From NCBI RefSeq assembly GCF_947179165.1, contig NC_077240.1, positions 53,034,001 through 53,098,000 of the forward strand: a DNA stretch of 64,000 nt, given 5' to 3'. The position numbers were made by a program, and so were the translations under genes. A model generated the notes under the pieces. It was not told the DNA's origin and made no database searches. It worked only from the letters and a program-made list of their open reading frames with translations. Of the stretch, positions 33,881 to 45,387 are shown one piece after another (within the stretch, counting starts at the first letter, position 1; every line of letters starts with the position of its first letter). The DNA is from Solanum dulcamara (Eukaryota > Streptophyta > Magnoliopsida > Solanales > Solanaceae).

Positions 33881-36800
33881 ATCATTTTATCCCGATCTAT
33901 CAGTCTTCTCTAAGTCATCTTCCTCGGCTTATAGCTCTTTTCCAACTTCGTTCTACTATATCAATATCGACCTTCTAGTTTCTATTTCCATTAACCTAGC
34001 AATTAACTTATTTCTTGAGGTCAGCCATACTTTGTTAGTCAAATCTCATCATTGTTGTGAGCACAACCTTCCCAGACATACTATAGCCTTATATCTCATT
34101 CTCTTTTTATTTCTATGAAAATTTGGGCAGAGTTTCCTCTGTATTTCTCACTATCTCAATACCTGCACGCAGAAAATACCAACAATGCCTCACAGGGCAC
34201 ACATATATATATTCATATTGTATAACATCTCAACCACATAGGGCACACATATATTGTCATATCATCTCATCTCGCAGCCACGCAGGGCACCCATAATTAA
34301 CAGTATGGAAATGGACTTACTTGTTATGTCCACTCGAGCTGCACCTGTTACACTTTCATGTTTACCTTTCCTTTCACTTTTCAATTATATATGTCAATCG
34401 CATTTCAATACCTTACCTGACATAGGTCCTTCGTGCCTTTGCTTACCTGCGTGCTTCGTAATATCCAATATTGTCAGTTACTTTCTTCTATCGGCGTTGT
34501 CTTCCTACTAAAATCATAGGTTAGTATGAGGAATTTCATTTCCTATGACTCGTCTCTATCGCACAATCTTAGATATGAAAGAAAGTAACATCTTAAATGT
34601 CTTGTAGCCTTCTGTCTATAGATGTGGTTCAAAACACACCGATAGACAAGACTCTACTAGACACGATCTGTAGACATTCCAAGGACGAACTGCTCTGATA
34701 CCACTTCTATCACGACCCAACCCCGTAGGCCGCAACTGGGATCCAACCTAGACACCCGCATACCTACCTGTCAGTTGTAGTCACATCGGACTATGAACAA
34801 GGTGATACTACCCACAAAAACCCCAATGGGTTAAAACTTCTTCGTGTTCGTTTGGCCTCTTTCATTCGTGTCATAACATATAAGGACATGCAAGCCGACA
34901 AGGCTGCTATAACGAAAACATTCACAACGTGTCGTATAGGCATAATCAAAACAAACTCACAAACAACCCACATCCATATGTCTACAGACCTCTAGGAATA
35001 GTAACATCAACATATGGCAGGATAGGGCCCCCGCCGTACCCCTGAATGCACAAATATAAACACATTAAGTGACCAGTATCAAAATTTAGGCTCCAGAACA
35101 GTGAAGCACTTCCGACATAGCCGAGAGGAACTCCTAAGCTGACGGATCTCCAGAATGAACATCTGTACCTGCGGGCATGAAACGCAGTCCCCCCTCCCCC
35201 CCGAAGAAAGGGGGGTCAGTACGACATATGTACTGAGTATATAAAGGATAACATATCATAACTGAGACAACAACTTAAATGGGGATACAAAAGATATGTA
35301 TAATAGTTAACATATTACTGTACCTGCAGCTTAGGACATGCAGTCATATACCTTATCATACCCTGTACCCAGCCCTCTAGTGAACTCGGTATCATAATCG
35401 TTTCATCATAATCATAAGTCGTCATATCATCATGTATATCATTTTATCATGTCATCGTATACGGCCTCATATCATCGTATACGGCTAACCTTGTATGTCA
35501 TCACAGTATATCCGGTCCATTCTGGGGCTCGGGGTCACAAATGTATCCCTATACTTTCATATGCATACCTACATAAAGTACCAGCCCTTTAGTGAGGGAC
35601 TCGGTGAAAGAGTAGTATACATCTATAGCGTACCATCATCATACAGTAAAATACGCCGAGGAACGTTCGGCCCGATCCGTAATTTAAAACAATGCCGAAG
35701 AACATACGGCTCAATCCACATTTTCCATTATATCATCATATTTATATATCCGGCCCGGGACGCGGTGACGAGCATCATCACATACGGCGTCATCGTATGC
35801 TTCACTTCATAGTATACGGCATTTCATCCTCGTATACTTCATATATATATATATAGCCGGCCCGGGACTCGGTGAATAAATAGTAAAACTAGGCACGACT
35901 GCATTCCCGGCTCTCTTGTGGGACTCAGAGGAAGATGGGTTACAGGGTGCTTGAATAGAGTAGTGAGAAACTATATGCAACTAAGTCATCATTTGAGACT
36001 CAATGAAATAGTCAAGTGAATCGTCACCTGAAGATCAGAGTAGTAATCGTCTTAAGTATCTTCTAAACATCGTTACGGAGCATATCAACTGGAGTTTCAG
36101 GAATCGTAGACGTGTATCGAGACAAGGTGAAACAGCTTATGGAAGTAAAGACATTTTTCATCGCAGAGACTTTAGGAATAGGATCTGACACATTCAAGTA
36201 TTATTCAGCAGATAGGAGACTCGAGGGTAGTTCAACTATTTTAAGAATTCTAATACCAAGTAGTAAATAAAAGTTACAATCATACCTGGAGCTTATAACT
36301 AGAACTACCTCCACCTCATATGATATGCTATTACATTTATATTTAAGACCTTCCAAAAGGAAGAACAGACAGGCTTTACATATACTACTATTCATGATCT
36401 AGTAGCCTGGAAAGGCAATAACTCAACTATTATAAGAGTCCTAACATAACAAAGTGAATACAGTTATGAATTACATTTAGAGTTTCACGAGTGGAATTAT
36501 CCCCACATTTTGTATACAAAGAATTCATAACTTATACCTAAGACATGCCAAAAGAAAAGAAGAATAGCTCTACATACTTATTCCAAAACACGCCAAAAGA
36601 AAGCTTCACATACCTCGTATGGACTTCTCTTAATCACGTCCACGTCGTTGTCCTCGAAGCCTATTTAACATGTAAGTAATGCAAGTATTAATAACCTTAG
36701 ACTTTTCAGCAACTTAGACTACCCACGAGTATTCATAACATTCATCCCTTCGCTCGCCTTCTCGACTAGTTCCTTAACTAGTTAAGGCATTAACGAAAAT

Positions 36801-38128
36801 CGGGCAGCACCTCCCCTATAATGTGCCCTATCCGAATTTCCAACCATGTCCTTAACACCTGCAGCCAACCAACAATACAACCAGCATCTAATATATACAT
36901 AATCATGGCAACATTACACAATATATAAACCCCCAACAATTCACTCGAAACTAGGACACCAAAACTAGAGTTTTTAATCTTTCTTTCGCGAATCCTTTAA
37001 TTGCAAAGCGGAGGGTCATGTGGCTGCAACCAGCAGCTCCCCTGACTCATTTAGAGAACTTTTAGACCCTGAAACATGACACAACACAACCAGCAGCAGC
37101 CCCCACGCGCACAATACCTTATTTCGACAACAATTTAACTATAGCGATTCCAAATTCGTTTATTTCGAACGCCGAACTTTTAAAACCTTTTACCCAACTT
37201 CCAGAAGCCCATAAGGCGTGTAATACACCCTAATTTAACATCATAAACTTTAAATTATTGGGGAAGAACTTACCTTTCCCGAAATTGGCTAGAACTCGCC
37301 CAAATCGCGCCTCAGAACTTTTTTTCAGCGTGTTGTAACGTCGTGGCAGCTTGCTGTCCGTTTTTTGGCTGCACCAAACTCTAATATTTATCTACTAATA
37401 CTTCCATATCATCGTGGTATACGCTATATAATTAATTTACGGAACGAAATCGGGACTTACCTTATTTTTCTCCCAAGCCGTCACCCTTTTGTCTCTTAGC
37501 TTAGGGTTTGTTTTTAACTTCCTTTGCTGAAGATTTTCTGATAAGGAACTGAACTTATGAGTCATTTAGCATGTATATAAGGTCAGCCTTGGAGGTGATA
37601 CGTGTCATCCGCTTAGGGTGACACATGTCAAGCCATGATTGGCCACCGTGTCATGCTGCCAAATAGGGGCTGCCACGTGGAAGCGGGGTCCACCTCCCCC
37701 AAGCAGATGCATCACCTACTTGAACCTAAGTAGGTGCATCACCTGCTTGCTTGAGGTGCTGCCACGTGTCGCTCCTCCATTGGCTGCCACGCGTCGTCTT
37801 TTTCCCTTCCTCGCGGGTTCGTAATCTCGTCTCACTTTAAGAGCCTATGTAAGCCGCACTACGTAAGCTTGATATATCCTTAAGCAACTTAAGTGTATAA
37901 AACTCTTAACTTAGTGGCTTACGTAGGTAAATCGAGTCCTACGACTCATTTCTTAGCCTCCAACTCTTTTCGGATTCTTATGACTCTATCTCCAACCTCC
38001 CTTCTCGCGAGGTATCACAATCTTCTTTCCTTAGAGTTGTTTGATAGTGTCGTAGCTTATCCGGCTCATATGATAGTGTCTAAGGAAATTAAGAAGACGT
38101 TCCGAGCTCAAGAGTGCGGGGTGTAACA
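32814..38128 (-). mobile_element. Element L, 5' LTR with internal tandem duplication
   Basis: It runs from TATCACGACCC (TG changed to TA) to GGGGTGTAACA, followed by the CCTTT duplication. A complete LTR of about 3.42 kb (from 34708 to 38128) is preceded by a partial LTR-leader unit created by the tandem duplication. The promoter block (CACGTG at about 37674 and 37782) and hairpins (33305-33343, 35197-35236) are present. Confidence 0.85.
33881..35773. repeat. 1.89-kb tandem unit, copy 2 of duplication copy 1
   Basis: Almost identical to 31987-33880 but one base shorter in a C run. It differs by markers such as CATTAAGTGACC for CATTAGGTGACC, AAAGGATAAC for AAAGCATAAC, and TATCCGG for TATTCGG. 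It carries its own PBS at 34692-34703. Confidence 0.95.
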
Positions 38129-38133
38129 CCTTT
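38129..38133. repeat. Target-site duplication of element L, right side
   Basis: CCTTT directly after the LTR end GTGTAACA, matching 25896-25900. Confidence 0.85.
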
Positions 38134-40210
38134 CTCATGTTATTTTGCAACCAGTATTGGCGTAGACTTTTAGTTCCATTACGGCCATGTCCCTCCCCTT
38201 TTTTTTTGGTCATTTTGATTTAACTTCTCCTATTGTATTCCCCCTTTTCTGTACGCACCCATTCATTAGAGTGGACTACCGAGTAGTGCTAAAGTTCGGT
38301 CATATAATGACCTTTGGAGCCACTTTGATTTTTGGCTATTATTAGCTGGCATAGCTTTAAAGGAATTTGACATATAAGCTTCCCTATCCTCGATTCACTT
38401 TGTGTTTTTCTCATTGTTTTACTACATGAGGCTTTCTATTCCTTTTTCTTTGGTTATTTATCTATTGCAACATCATTTGCGACCAACTCTATAACCAACA
38501 TTTTGGCTTTTGGCCTACCATGCTGTTATTTTCCTTCATAATGTCTCTTGAGTTATTCGGTATCCTTTCATGGTTACACTCTTGTGCTTTTGTACGCAGT
38601 CTCCTTCTAGTGTTATGTTGTTCAGGGCCTCGTCACAAACTTTTTAGCGCTGCCTTATGTAGCATTCTGGCTTCCGCTCAATTATTGATGGCTTCTGGAC
38701 CTTTCTACTTGGTTCGGCAAGATATCTTATTGAAGTTTAGACGTCCGTCCCAAATATATTGCCATATTAATTGCCTTTACCTTACTTTTGCCATTTTCTC
38801 ATTAACTTCCCCCCTTTAGAGGGTGCCTATACTTTCACCCGCTTATGCCTTGCTCTATATCTTTATATCCCATCGTAATTTCATCCAATTTCTTTCCTCA
38901 ATCCACTTGATACTGCATCATATCCCCGTCTATCTGTATATTTTATAACTTGACTATCCGCGTGCGGCGCCTTGATTAAATTACGAAACGACGAGAACCT
39001 TTCCATATCTAATGTGATGTCTTGTCTACTAATTTGTACTTGAATAATGTGACCCAGGGATCAACTCGTCCAAAGCCACCTTCTACTTTTCCTTTTTCAA
39101 GAATTACTTAGCAGTTGTAGTCGTTCCAATTCCAATTAGGCAGTGCTAGTATTCCGATGATAACTATTTAAGGTTTTCTTGAAGTAGTAGCTTTATCCAA
39201 TCTATATCCTTTGCTTCTTGGGGCGAATAGAAGTTGCGCCATTTATTCCTTAAGTTTTCCATCCTCGTCCCTTAAGGGTTCCACCAATTTTGGGGCAACG
39301 TTGTGTACACGCGTCATTATTTTTTTTCTTAAGCTCCCTGCTTTTACAGTGTTCTCAACGTAGGCTTTTAACTTAGTCAGCAAATACTAAGAGCACCTTA
39401 CTAGTGGTCCTACTTTATCCCTCTATAGTTGTATCACACTGTTTAATTCATATTTAAATATCTCCCTTTTAGTTCGTACATATATTCAGTCCTTGACATC
39501 TCTTTGAGGTGCTTCTGTTAGAAGTTCTTTCCTCAATTAGTCGGTGGCAAATTATAAACTATTATCGTAACTCATTTTCCAACCATGGTTGGAAGAAATC
39601 AGAACCTCTTACACATCACAGTACTTCCCTTTTTATACTTGACCTACCTGGTCCCCTTCTGAGTTTATCTCGAGTTATGAACAACTCGTCTAATTTACAA
39701 TAGGAGTTGAAGGCTTGGTATTTTTTTCAAAAAGAGTGAAACTCATTCGTGGGATATCTTATCCTTCATCCTGAGCCCTCTATTTATATTCCTACAGTAC
39801 AAATACAGTTGGAGATACCGTAGTCCGAACTTTCTACTTAAATAAGCTTTTGTTACTCCGAAACAATATTCTTCAAGTGAAAAGGGTGCCCCTTATCGAC
39901 GACCTGAAGGATACCTCTTACAGCTTTAGTTAAACATAGTAGGGATACTTGGTATCAATTTCTCAGACATCTCAAAATTCTATGCTTCATTTCCTTTTCC
40001 CCGTTCTAGGAAAATTTCGGCAGAGTTTCCTCTACACTTCTTACTATCCCATAACCTGCATGCAGAAAATACCAACCATGCCTCACAAGGCCAACAAATA
40101 TATATATTCAGGTCATATCACAGCCGCACAGGGCTTTTAATACCATCTCATATCGCAGCCACATAGGGCTTTCAATATCAATAATAATATAAAAATAATG
40201 GACTCACCTC
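38134..40210 (-). mobile_element. Element A internal region continued after L
   Basis: It continues A's interior (CTCATGTTATTTTGCAACC..., parallel to element C from about 18350). It holds GGCAGAGTTTCCTCT and ATGCCTCACA-type leader-side blocks near 40020-40120 that also occur in L and in the plus-strand bodies. No coding signature is seen; ORFs up to 99 codons here have no recognisable motif. The region breaks off at 40210 inside the leader; the natural continuation is found after 61590. Confidence 0.7.
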
Positions 40211-40213
40211 AGT

Positions 40214-40555
40214 GGTTGCAGCCACATGACCCTCCGCTTTGCAATTAAAGGATTCGCGAAAGAAAGATTAAAAACTCTAGTTTTGGTGTCCTAGTTTCGA
40301 GTGAATTGTTGGGGGTTTATATATTGTGTAATGTTGCCATGATTATGTATATATTAGATGCTGGTTGTATTGTTGGTTGGCTGCAGGTGTTAAGGACATG
40401 GTTGGAAATTCGGATAGGGCACATTATAGGGGAGGTGCTGCCCGATTTTCGTTAATGCCTTAACTAGTTAAGGAACTAGTCGAGAAGGCGAGCGAAGGGA
40501 TGAATGTTATGAATACTCGTGGGTAGTCTAAGTTGCTGAAAAGTCTAAGGTTATT
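40214..40555 (-). repeat. 342-bp inverted copy of part of L's 5' LTR
   Basis: It is the reverse complement of 36690-37031 with no difference found by eye. Private features of the 5' LTR (GATGCTGGTTG, GGCATTAACG in inverse) rather than the 3' LTR are present. It sits at the end of duplication copy 1 and joins the satellite through a shared ATT at 40553-40555. Confidence 0.9.
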
Positions 40556-43500
40556 TTATTGGCGACGAAATAGGAATTAGGAAATTTTGCCACTTTTTCG
40601 TGTGTTAGCCCACGGATATTTTAGGTGCCGGGGGTCCGGGTCAAAGTTTGTTTCATTCTTACATAGTAGCATCCGTAATGACCTGGGGAATGACTTCAGT
40701 AGCCCCGGCGGCGCTATAGAGGGGTTTAGGAGCATTTTATTGGCGACACAATAGGAATTAGGCGATTTTGCTAGTTTTTCATTTGTGTAGCCCACAGATT
40801 TTTTAGGTGCTGGGGGTCCGGGTCAAATTTTCTTGGATTATACAATAGTAGCATCCCTAACGACCTGGGGAACGACTCCATTAGCCCCGGCGGTGCTTTA
40901 GAGGGGTTTAGGAGAATTTTATTGGATACGCAATAGCAATTAGGCAATTTTGCCTGTTTTTCGTGTGTATTAGCCCACGGATTTTTAAGGTGCCGGGGGT
41001 ACGGGTCATATTTTCTTGGATTATTCAATCGTAGTGTCCATAACGACCTGTAGAATGACTCCAGTAGCCCCGGTGGCGCTTTAGAGGGGTTGAGGAGCAT
41101 TTTATTGGCGACGAAATAGAAATTAGGCAATTTTGCCACTTTTTCGTGTGTTAGCCCATGGATATTTAAGGTGTTGGGGGTCCGGGTCAAATTTTCTTAG
41201 ATTATTCAATAGTAGTGTCCGTAACGACCTGGAGAATGACTCCAGTAGCCCCGGTGGCGCTTTAGAGGGGTTTATGAGCATTTTATTAGCGACGAAATAG
41301 AAATTAGGAAATTTTGCCACTTTTTCGTGTGTTAGCTCACGGATATTTTAGGTGCCGGGGGTCCGAGTCAAAGTTTCTTGCATTCTTCCATAGTAGCATC
41401 CGTAACGACCTGGGGAATGACTTCAGTAGCCCCGGCGGCGCTATAGAGGGGTTTAGGAGCATTTTATTGGCGACACAATAGGAATTAGGCGATATTGCCA
41501 GTTTTTCATTTGTGTAGCCCACGGATTTTTTAGGTGCTGGGGGTCCGGGTCAAATTTTCTTGGATTATTCAATAGTAGCATCCATAACGACCTCGGGAAC
41601 GACTCTAGTAGCCCCGACGGTGCTTTAGAGGGGTTTAGGAGAATTTTATTGGATACGCAATAGGAATTAGGCGATTTTGCTAGTTTTTCGTGTGTGTTAG
41701 CCCACGGATATTTTAGGTGCCAGGGGTCCGGGTCGAATTTTCTTGAATTCTTTTATAGTAGCGTCCGTAACAACCAAGGGAACGACTCTAGTAGCCCCGG
41801 CGGCGCTATTGAGGGGTTTAGGAGCATTTTATTAAAAACGCAATAGGAATTAGGCGATTTTGCCAGTTTTTTGAGTGTGTTAGCCTACAGATTTTTTACG
41901 TGCCAGGGGTTCGTTTCGAATTTTCTTGGATTCTTCCAAAGTAGTGTTCGTAACGAGCTGGGGAACGACTCCAGTAGCCCTGGCATCACTATAGAGGGGT
42001 TTAGGAGCATTTGATTGGCGACGTAATAGGAATTAGGCAATTTTGCCAGTTTTTCGTGTGTGTTAGCCCACAAAATTTTTAGGTGCCGGGGGTTCGAGTT
42101 GAATTTTCTTGGATTCATCCATAGTAGCGTCCGTAACGACATGGGGAATGACTCCAGTAGCCCATGAGGCGCTATAAAGGGGTTTAGGAGCATTTTATTG
42201 GCGACGAAATAGGAATTAGGAAATTTTGCCACTTTTTCGTGTGTTAGCCCATGGATATTTTAGGTGCCGGGGGTTCGGGTCAACGTTTCTTGCATTCTTT
42301 CATAGTAGCGTCCGTAACTACCTGGGGAATGACTTCAGTAGCCCCGGCGGCGCTATAGAGGGGTTTAGGAGCATTTTATTGGTGACATAATAGGAATTAG
42401 GCGATTTTGCCAGTTTTTCATTTGTGTAGCCCACGGATTTTTTAGGTGCCGGGGGTTCGGGTCAAATTTTCTTGGATTATTCAATAGTACCATCCGTAAC
42501 GACCTGGGGAACGACTCCAGTAGCCCCGGCGGTGCTTTAGAGGGGTTTAGGAGAATTTTATTGGAGACGCAATAGGAATTAGGCGATTGTGCCAGTTTTT
42601 CGTGTGTGTTAGCCCACGGATGTTTTAGGTGCCAGGGGTCCGGGTTGAATTTTCTTGAATTCTTCCATAGTAGCGTCCGTAACAACCAAGGGAACGACTC
42701 TAGTAGCCCCGGCGGCGCTATAGAGGGGTTTAGGAGCATTTTATTAGAGATGCAATAGGAATTAGGCGATTTTGCCAGTTTTTCATGTGTGTTAGCCCAT
42801 AGATGTTTTAGGTGCTGGGGGTTCGGGTCAAATTTTCATGAATTCTTCCATAGTAGCATCCGTAACGACCTGGGGAACGACTCCAGTAGCCCCGGCGTCG
42901 CTGTAGAGGGGTTTAGGAGCATTTTATTGGAAATGCAATAGAAATTAGTCAATTTTACAAGTTTTTTGTGTGTATTAGCGTAAGGATTTTTAAGGTGTCG
43001 AGAGTCCGGGTCGAATTTTCTTTGATTCTTCCATAGTAGCGTCCGTAACGACTCCAGTTGCCCTGGCGGCGCTATAGAGGGGTTTAGGAGCATTGTATTG
43101 GCGACGCAATAGGAATTAGGCAATTTTGCCAATTTTTCGTGTGTGCTAGTCCGCGGATTTTTAAGGTGTCGGGGGTCCGGGTCAAATTTTCTTGAATTAT
43201 TCCATAGTAACATTCGTAATGGCCTCGGTAACGACTCTGGTAGCCCCGGTGGCGCTTTAGAGGGGTTTTGGAGCATTTCATTGGCAGCGCAATAGAAATT
43301 AAGCAATATTTGCCACTTTTTCGTGTGTGTTAGCCCACGGATTTTTAAGGTGCCGGGGGTTCGGGTCAAAGTTTCTTGCATTCTTCCATAGTAGCATCCG
43401 TAACGACCTGGGGAATGACTTCAGTAGCCCCGACGGCGCTATAGAGGAGTTTAAGAGCATTTTATTGGCGACACAATAGGAATTAGGCGATATTGCTAGT

Positions 43501-43840
43501 TTTTCATTTGTGTAGCCCACGGATTTTTTAGGTGCTGGGGGTCCGGGTCAAATTTTCTTGTATTATTCAATAGTAGCATCCATAACGACCTCGGGAACGA
43601 CTCTAGTAGCCCCGACGGTGCTTTAGAGGGGTTTAGGAGAATTTTATTGGATACGCAATAGGAATTAGGTGATTTTGCCAGTTTTTCGTGTGTGTTAGCC
43701 CATGGATATTTTAGGTGCCAGGGGTACGGGTCGAATTTTCTTGAATTCTTCTATAGTAGCGTCCGTAACAACCAAGGGAACGACTCTAGTAGCCCCGGCG
43801 GCGCTATTGAGGGGTTTAGGAGCATTTTATTAGAAACGCA
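40553..43840. repeat. Satellite array, about 18 monomers of ~182 bp
   Basis: The phrase GAGGGGTTTAGGAGCATTTT recurs with starts at 40721, 40903, 41086, 41267, 41448, 41630, 41813, 41996, 42179, 42360, 42542, 42725, 42908, 43079, 43262, 43446, 43628 and 43811. Steps are 181-184 bp, with one of 171. Other fixed parts are TAGCCCCGGCGGCGCT, GGTGCCGGGGGTCCGGGTC and GTAACGACCTGGGG. Monomers are diverged; variants recur in the same order (see findings). The array is cut off mid-monomer at both ends. Several Solanaceae satellites are near 180 bp, but I cannot assign this one to a named family. Confidence 0.97.
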
Positions 43841-45382
43841 CTCCCGAGCTTTTCTTGGACTGATCTTTAGATGTTAATCATAATTGAAGTCCCTTTATCT
43901 GAGATATTAGCAGGGGAAACCTCACAGAACCTTATTACCTCCTTGTCCTATAACTTCACCTAGTTCCAACTACATAGGTGGTTTTGTTTGAAAGCAAATG
44001 AGCTGATTTGTTAGCCTACTCGCAATAACCCATATAGCACCCTACTCTTACAGAGTATAAAATAGGTTCATAATGATTTTGATAATTTGGGAACCGTTAG
44101 CCTCGTATAGTCCTTCTCGACACTTTTCAGAACTTTAACTGGCATTCGATCTTTTGGGTCCTTCTTCCCCTCTTTTTTTCCAATCCTTAGGTTGGCTACC
44201 GAATAATGTTTCATTCCCCTCATATAATGGATCTCGTAGTCATTCTGTGCTTTGTCTAACATGATATGGTATAATTCTGAAGGAATTTTGGCATATAAGC
44301 TCGTCATCCTGTAGTAACCAGTTAGTTCTGCCAGTTTTACTTAGACCCTTTCACCATTTCCCCTACCCCCGCTTGTAATCCTCTAGATCCATTATCCTAT
44401 GTCATTTTCTTCCTTACAAAATGATGAGAGGGTACAAAAAGAGTATCCTAGCGTTATCTCGCTAGTCCTCATGTTTTACCCTGCCTTTTTTCCCCTTATC
44501 CTACACCCGATGTCGGGGTAGATCTTTGATCCACTCGTGGCCATGTCTTACTCCACCCGTAGCATTATTCCATCTCGGTAATTTGTCTTAACCTATCTTT
44601 GTGTCTCTCGATAGTTAATTACAACTTGGGCTCCCTTGCCTAGAAAAATAGCTGTGGGGACTCCATAAGGTCCTACCACTCTTTTACTCTACAATTTTAC
44701 ACCTTCTCGGCGGAGTAGGTAACCTTTGATCGAAGGAGAAGGGACTAATATCGTTAATCCACAAGTAATCTCCCCTCTAGAGTCATCTAGCGCTGGAGTG
44801 CGAAATGAGTCTTGTAGTCCTGGTCATATTGTGAAATTTTCGACCTTGGGTATTGCTTCCTGTCATTCGTAAATTACATCAGCTGGTACCCTTACCTTTT
44901 GGGTTTTGCCTTTTTTTTCCGCCCTCAGAGTTGGCTGCCAAGTGGTGTCGAAATTCTCTAGCCCACTGGCCCATATAGTCATTCTGTGGTTTTCCTTTCA
45001 TTAACTGGTTCTATGTTGAAGATTTGTGGCATTTGAGTGCGTCTTCAGTTAGCAGTTAGCTAATCCTTCTTGTCTTGCTTAATCCTTTTTACAATACTCT
45101 TAACGTAACATATAGTATTCCACGAACATAATCTCATGTCGTTCCTCCGCTGCTAGTTCCGATTTTTCCATCTCGCGTGATCATACCAGCACTAACACAT
45201 TAAGTTCCATCAGAATTTCGAGGTTAAGCGTGCTAGGGCGAGAGTAATATTGGGATGAGTGACCTCCCTGGGAAGTCTTCATGTTGCATTTCATTGTAAT
45301 CCTTGCCATAATGTGTGGGGCACTCAACTTAGCTCCAGAGTTACCTCAGCGTTTTCTCGCAAGTCTTTATGTTTCGCTTGGT
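43841..45382 (-). mobile_element. Element A interior, duplicate of 24354-25895
   Basis: A second copy of A's interior upstream of the L insertion, with at least two base differences seen (ATCCTATG for ATCCTGTG; CATCTAGCGC for CATCTGGCGC). It includes the 5S-derived segment at 45172-45292. Confidence 0.85.
45172..45292 (+). pseudogene. 5S rRNA-derived sequence, duplicate of 25685-25805
   Basis: It appears identical to the first copy, including GGATGAGTGACC and CTCCCTGGGAAGTC. It was carried along by the large duplication. Confidence 0.85.
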
Positions 45383-45387
45383 CCTTT
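45383..45387. repeat. Target-site duplication of element L copy 2, left side
   Basis: CCTTT before TGTCACC, the same bases as at 25896-25900, as expected if L was duplicated along with its flanks. Confidence 0.85.

Larger units (their letters stand above)
25901..38128 (-). mobile_element. Element L, complete LARD-like LTR retrotransposon
   Basis: Read on the minus strand: 5' LTR (38128 to 32814), PBS, internal region of 3483 bp, purine tract, 3' LTR (29330 to 25901, 3430 bp). The 5' LTR is 5315 bp because a 1.89-kb block spanning leader and LTR is duplicated; without it the length is about 3421 bp, matching the 3' LTR. CCTTT flanks both ends. The interior carries only about 120 codons of pol end and a 5S-derived segment, so the element cannot move by itself. 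Very long LTRs with a mainly non-coding interior fit a LARD, probably mobilised by a Del/Tekay-like relative (inference). Confidence 0.85.
24354..40210. repeat. Large segmental duplication, copy 1
   Basis: The 15,857-bp segment from CTCCCGAGCTTTTCTTGG to GACTCACCTC recurs at 43841-61590. Offset is 19,487 at the left, 19,485 after a TA microsatellite and 21,380 after the 1.89-kb tandem units, where copy 2 has one extra. By eye the copies differ only at scattered bases, apart from one dense patch (57452-57588). The segment contains part of A's interior and the whole of L. Confidence 0.95.

Noticed and set aside
38520..38819. 99-codon plus-strand ORF (also 59900-60199)
   Set aside because: It lies on the antisense strand of element A's interior with no motif; its presence in both copies only reflects the segmental duplication.
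40577..43520. Several minus-strand ORFs of 60-181 codons with a repeated peptide
   Set aside because: They lie wholly in the satellite array, break wherever a monomer is not 183 bp, lack a sensible start and match no family I know.
40211..43840. Whole duplication as an assembly artefact
   Set aside because: Not excluded but less likely: the copies differ in tandem-unit number, carry scattered base differences and an 11-site patch, and the seam contains additional inverted and satellite sequence.
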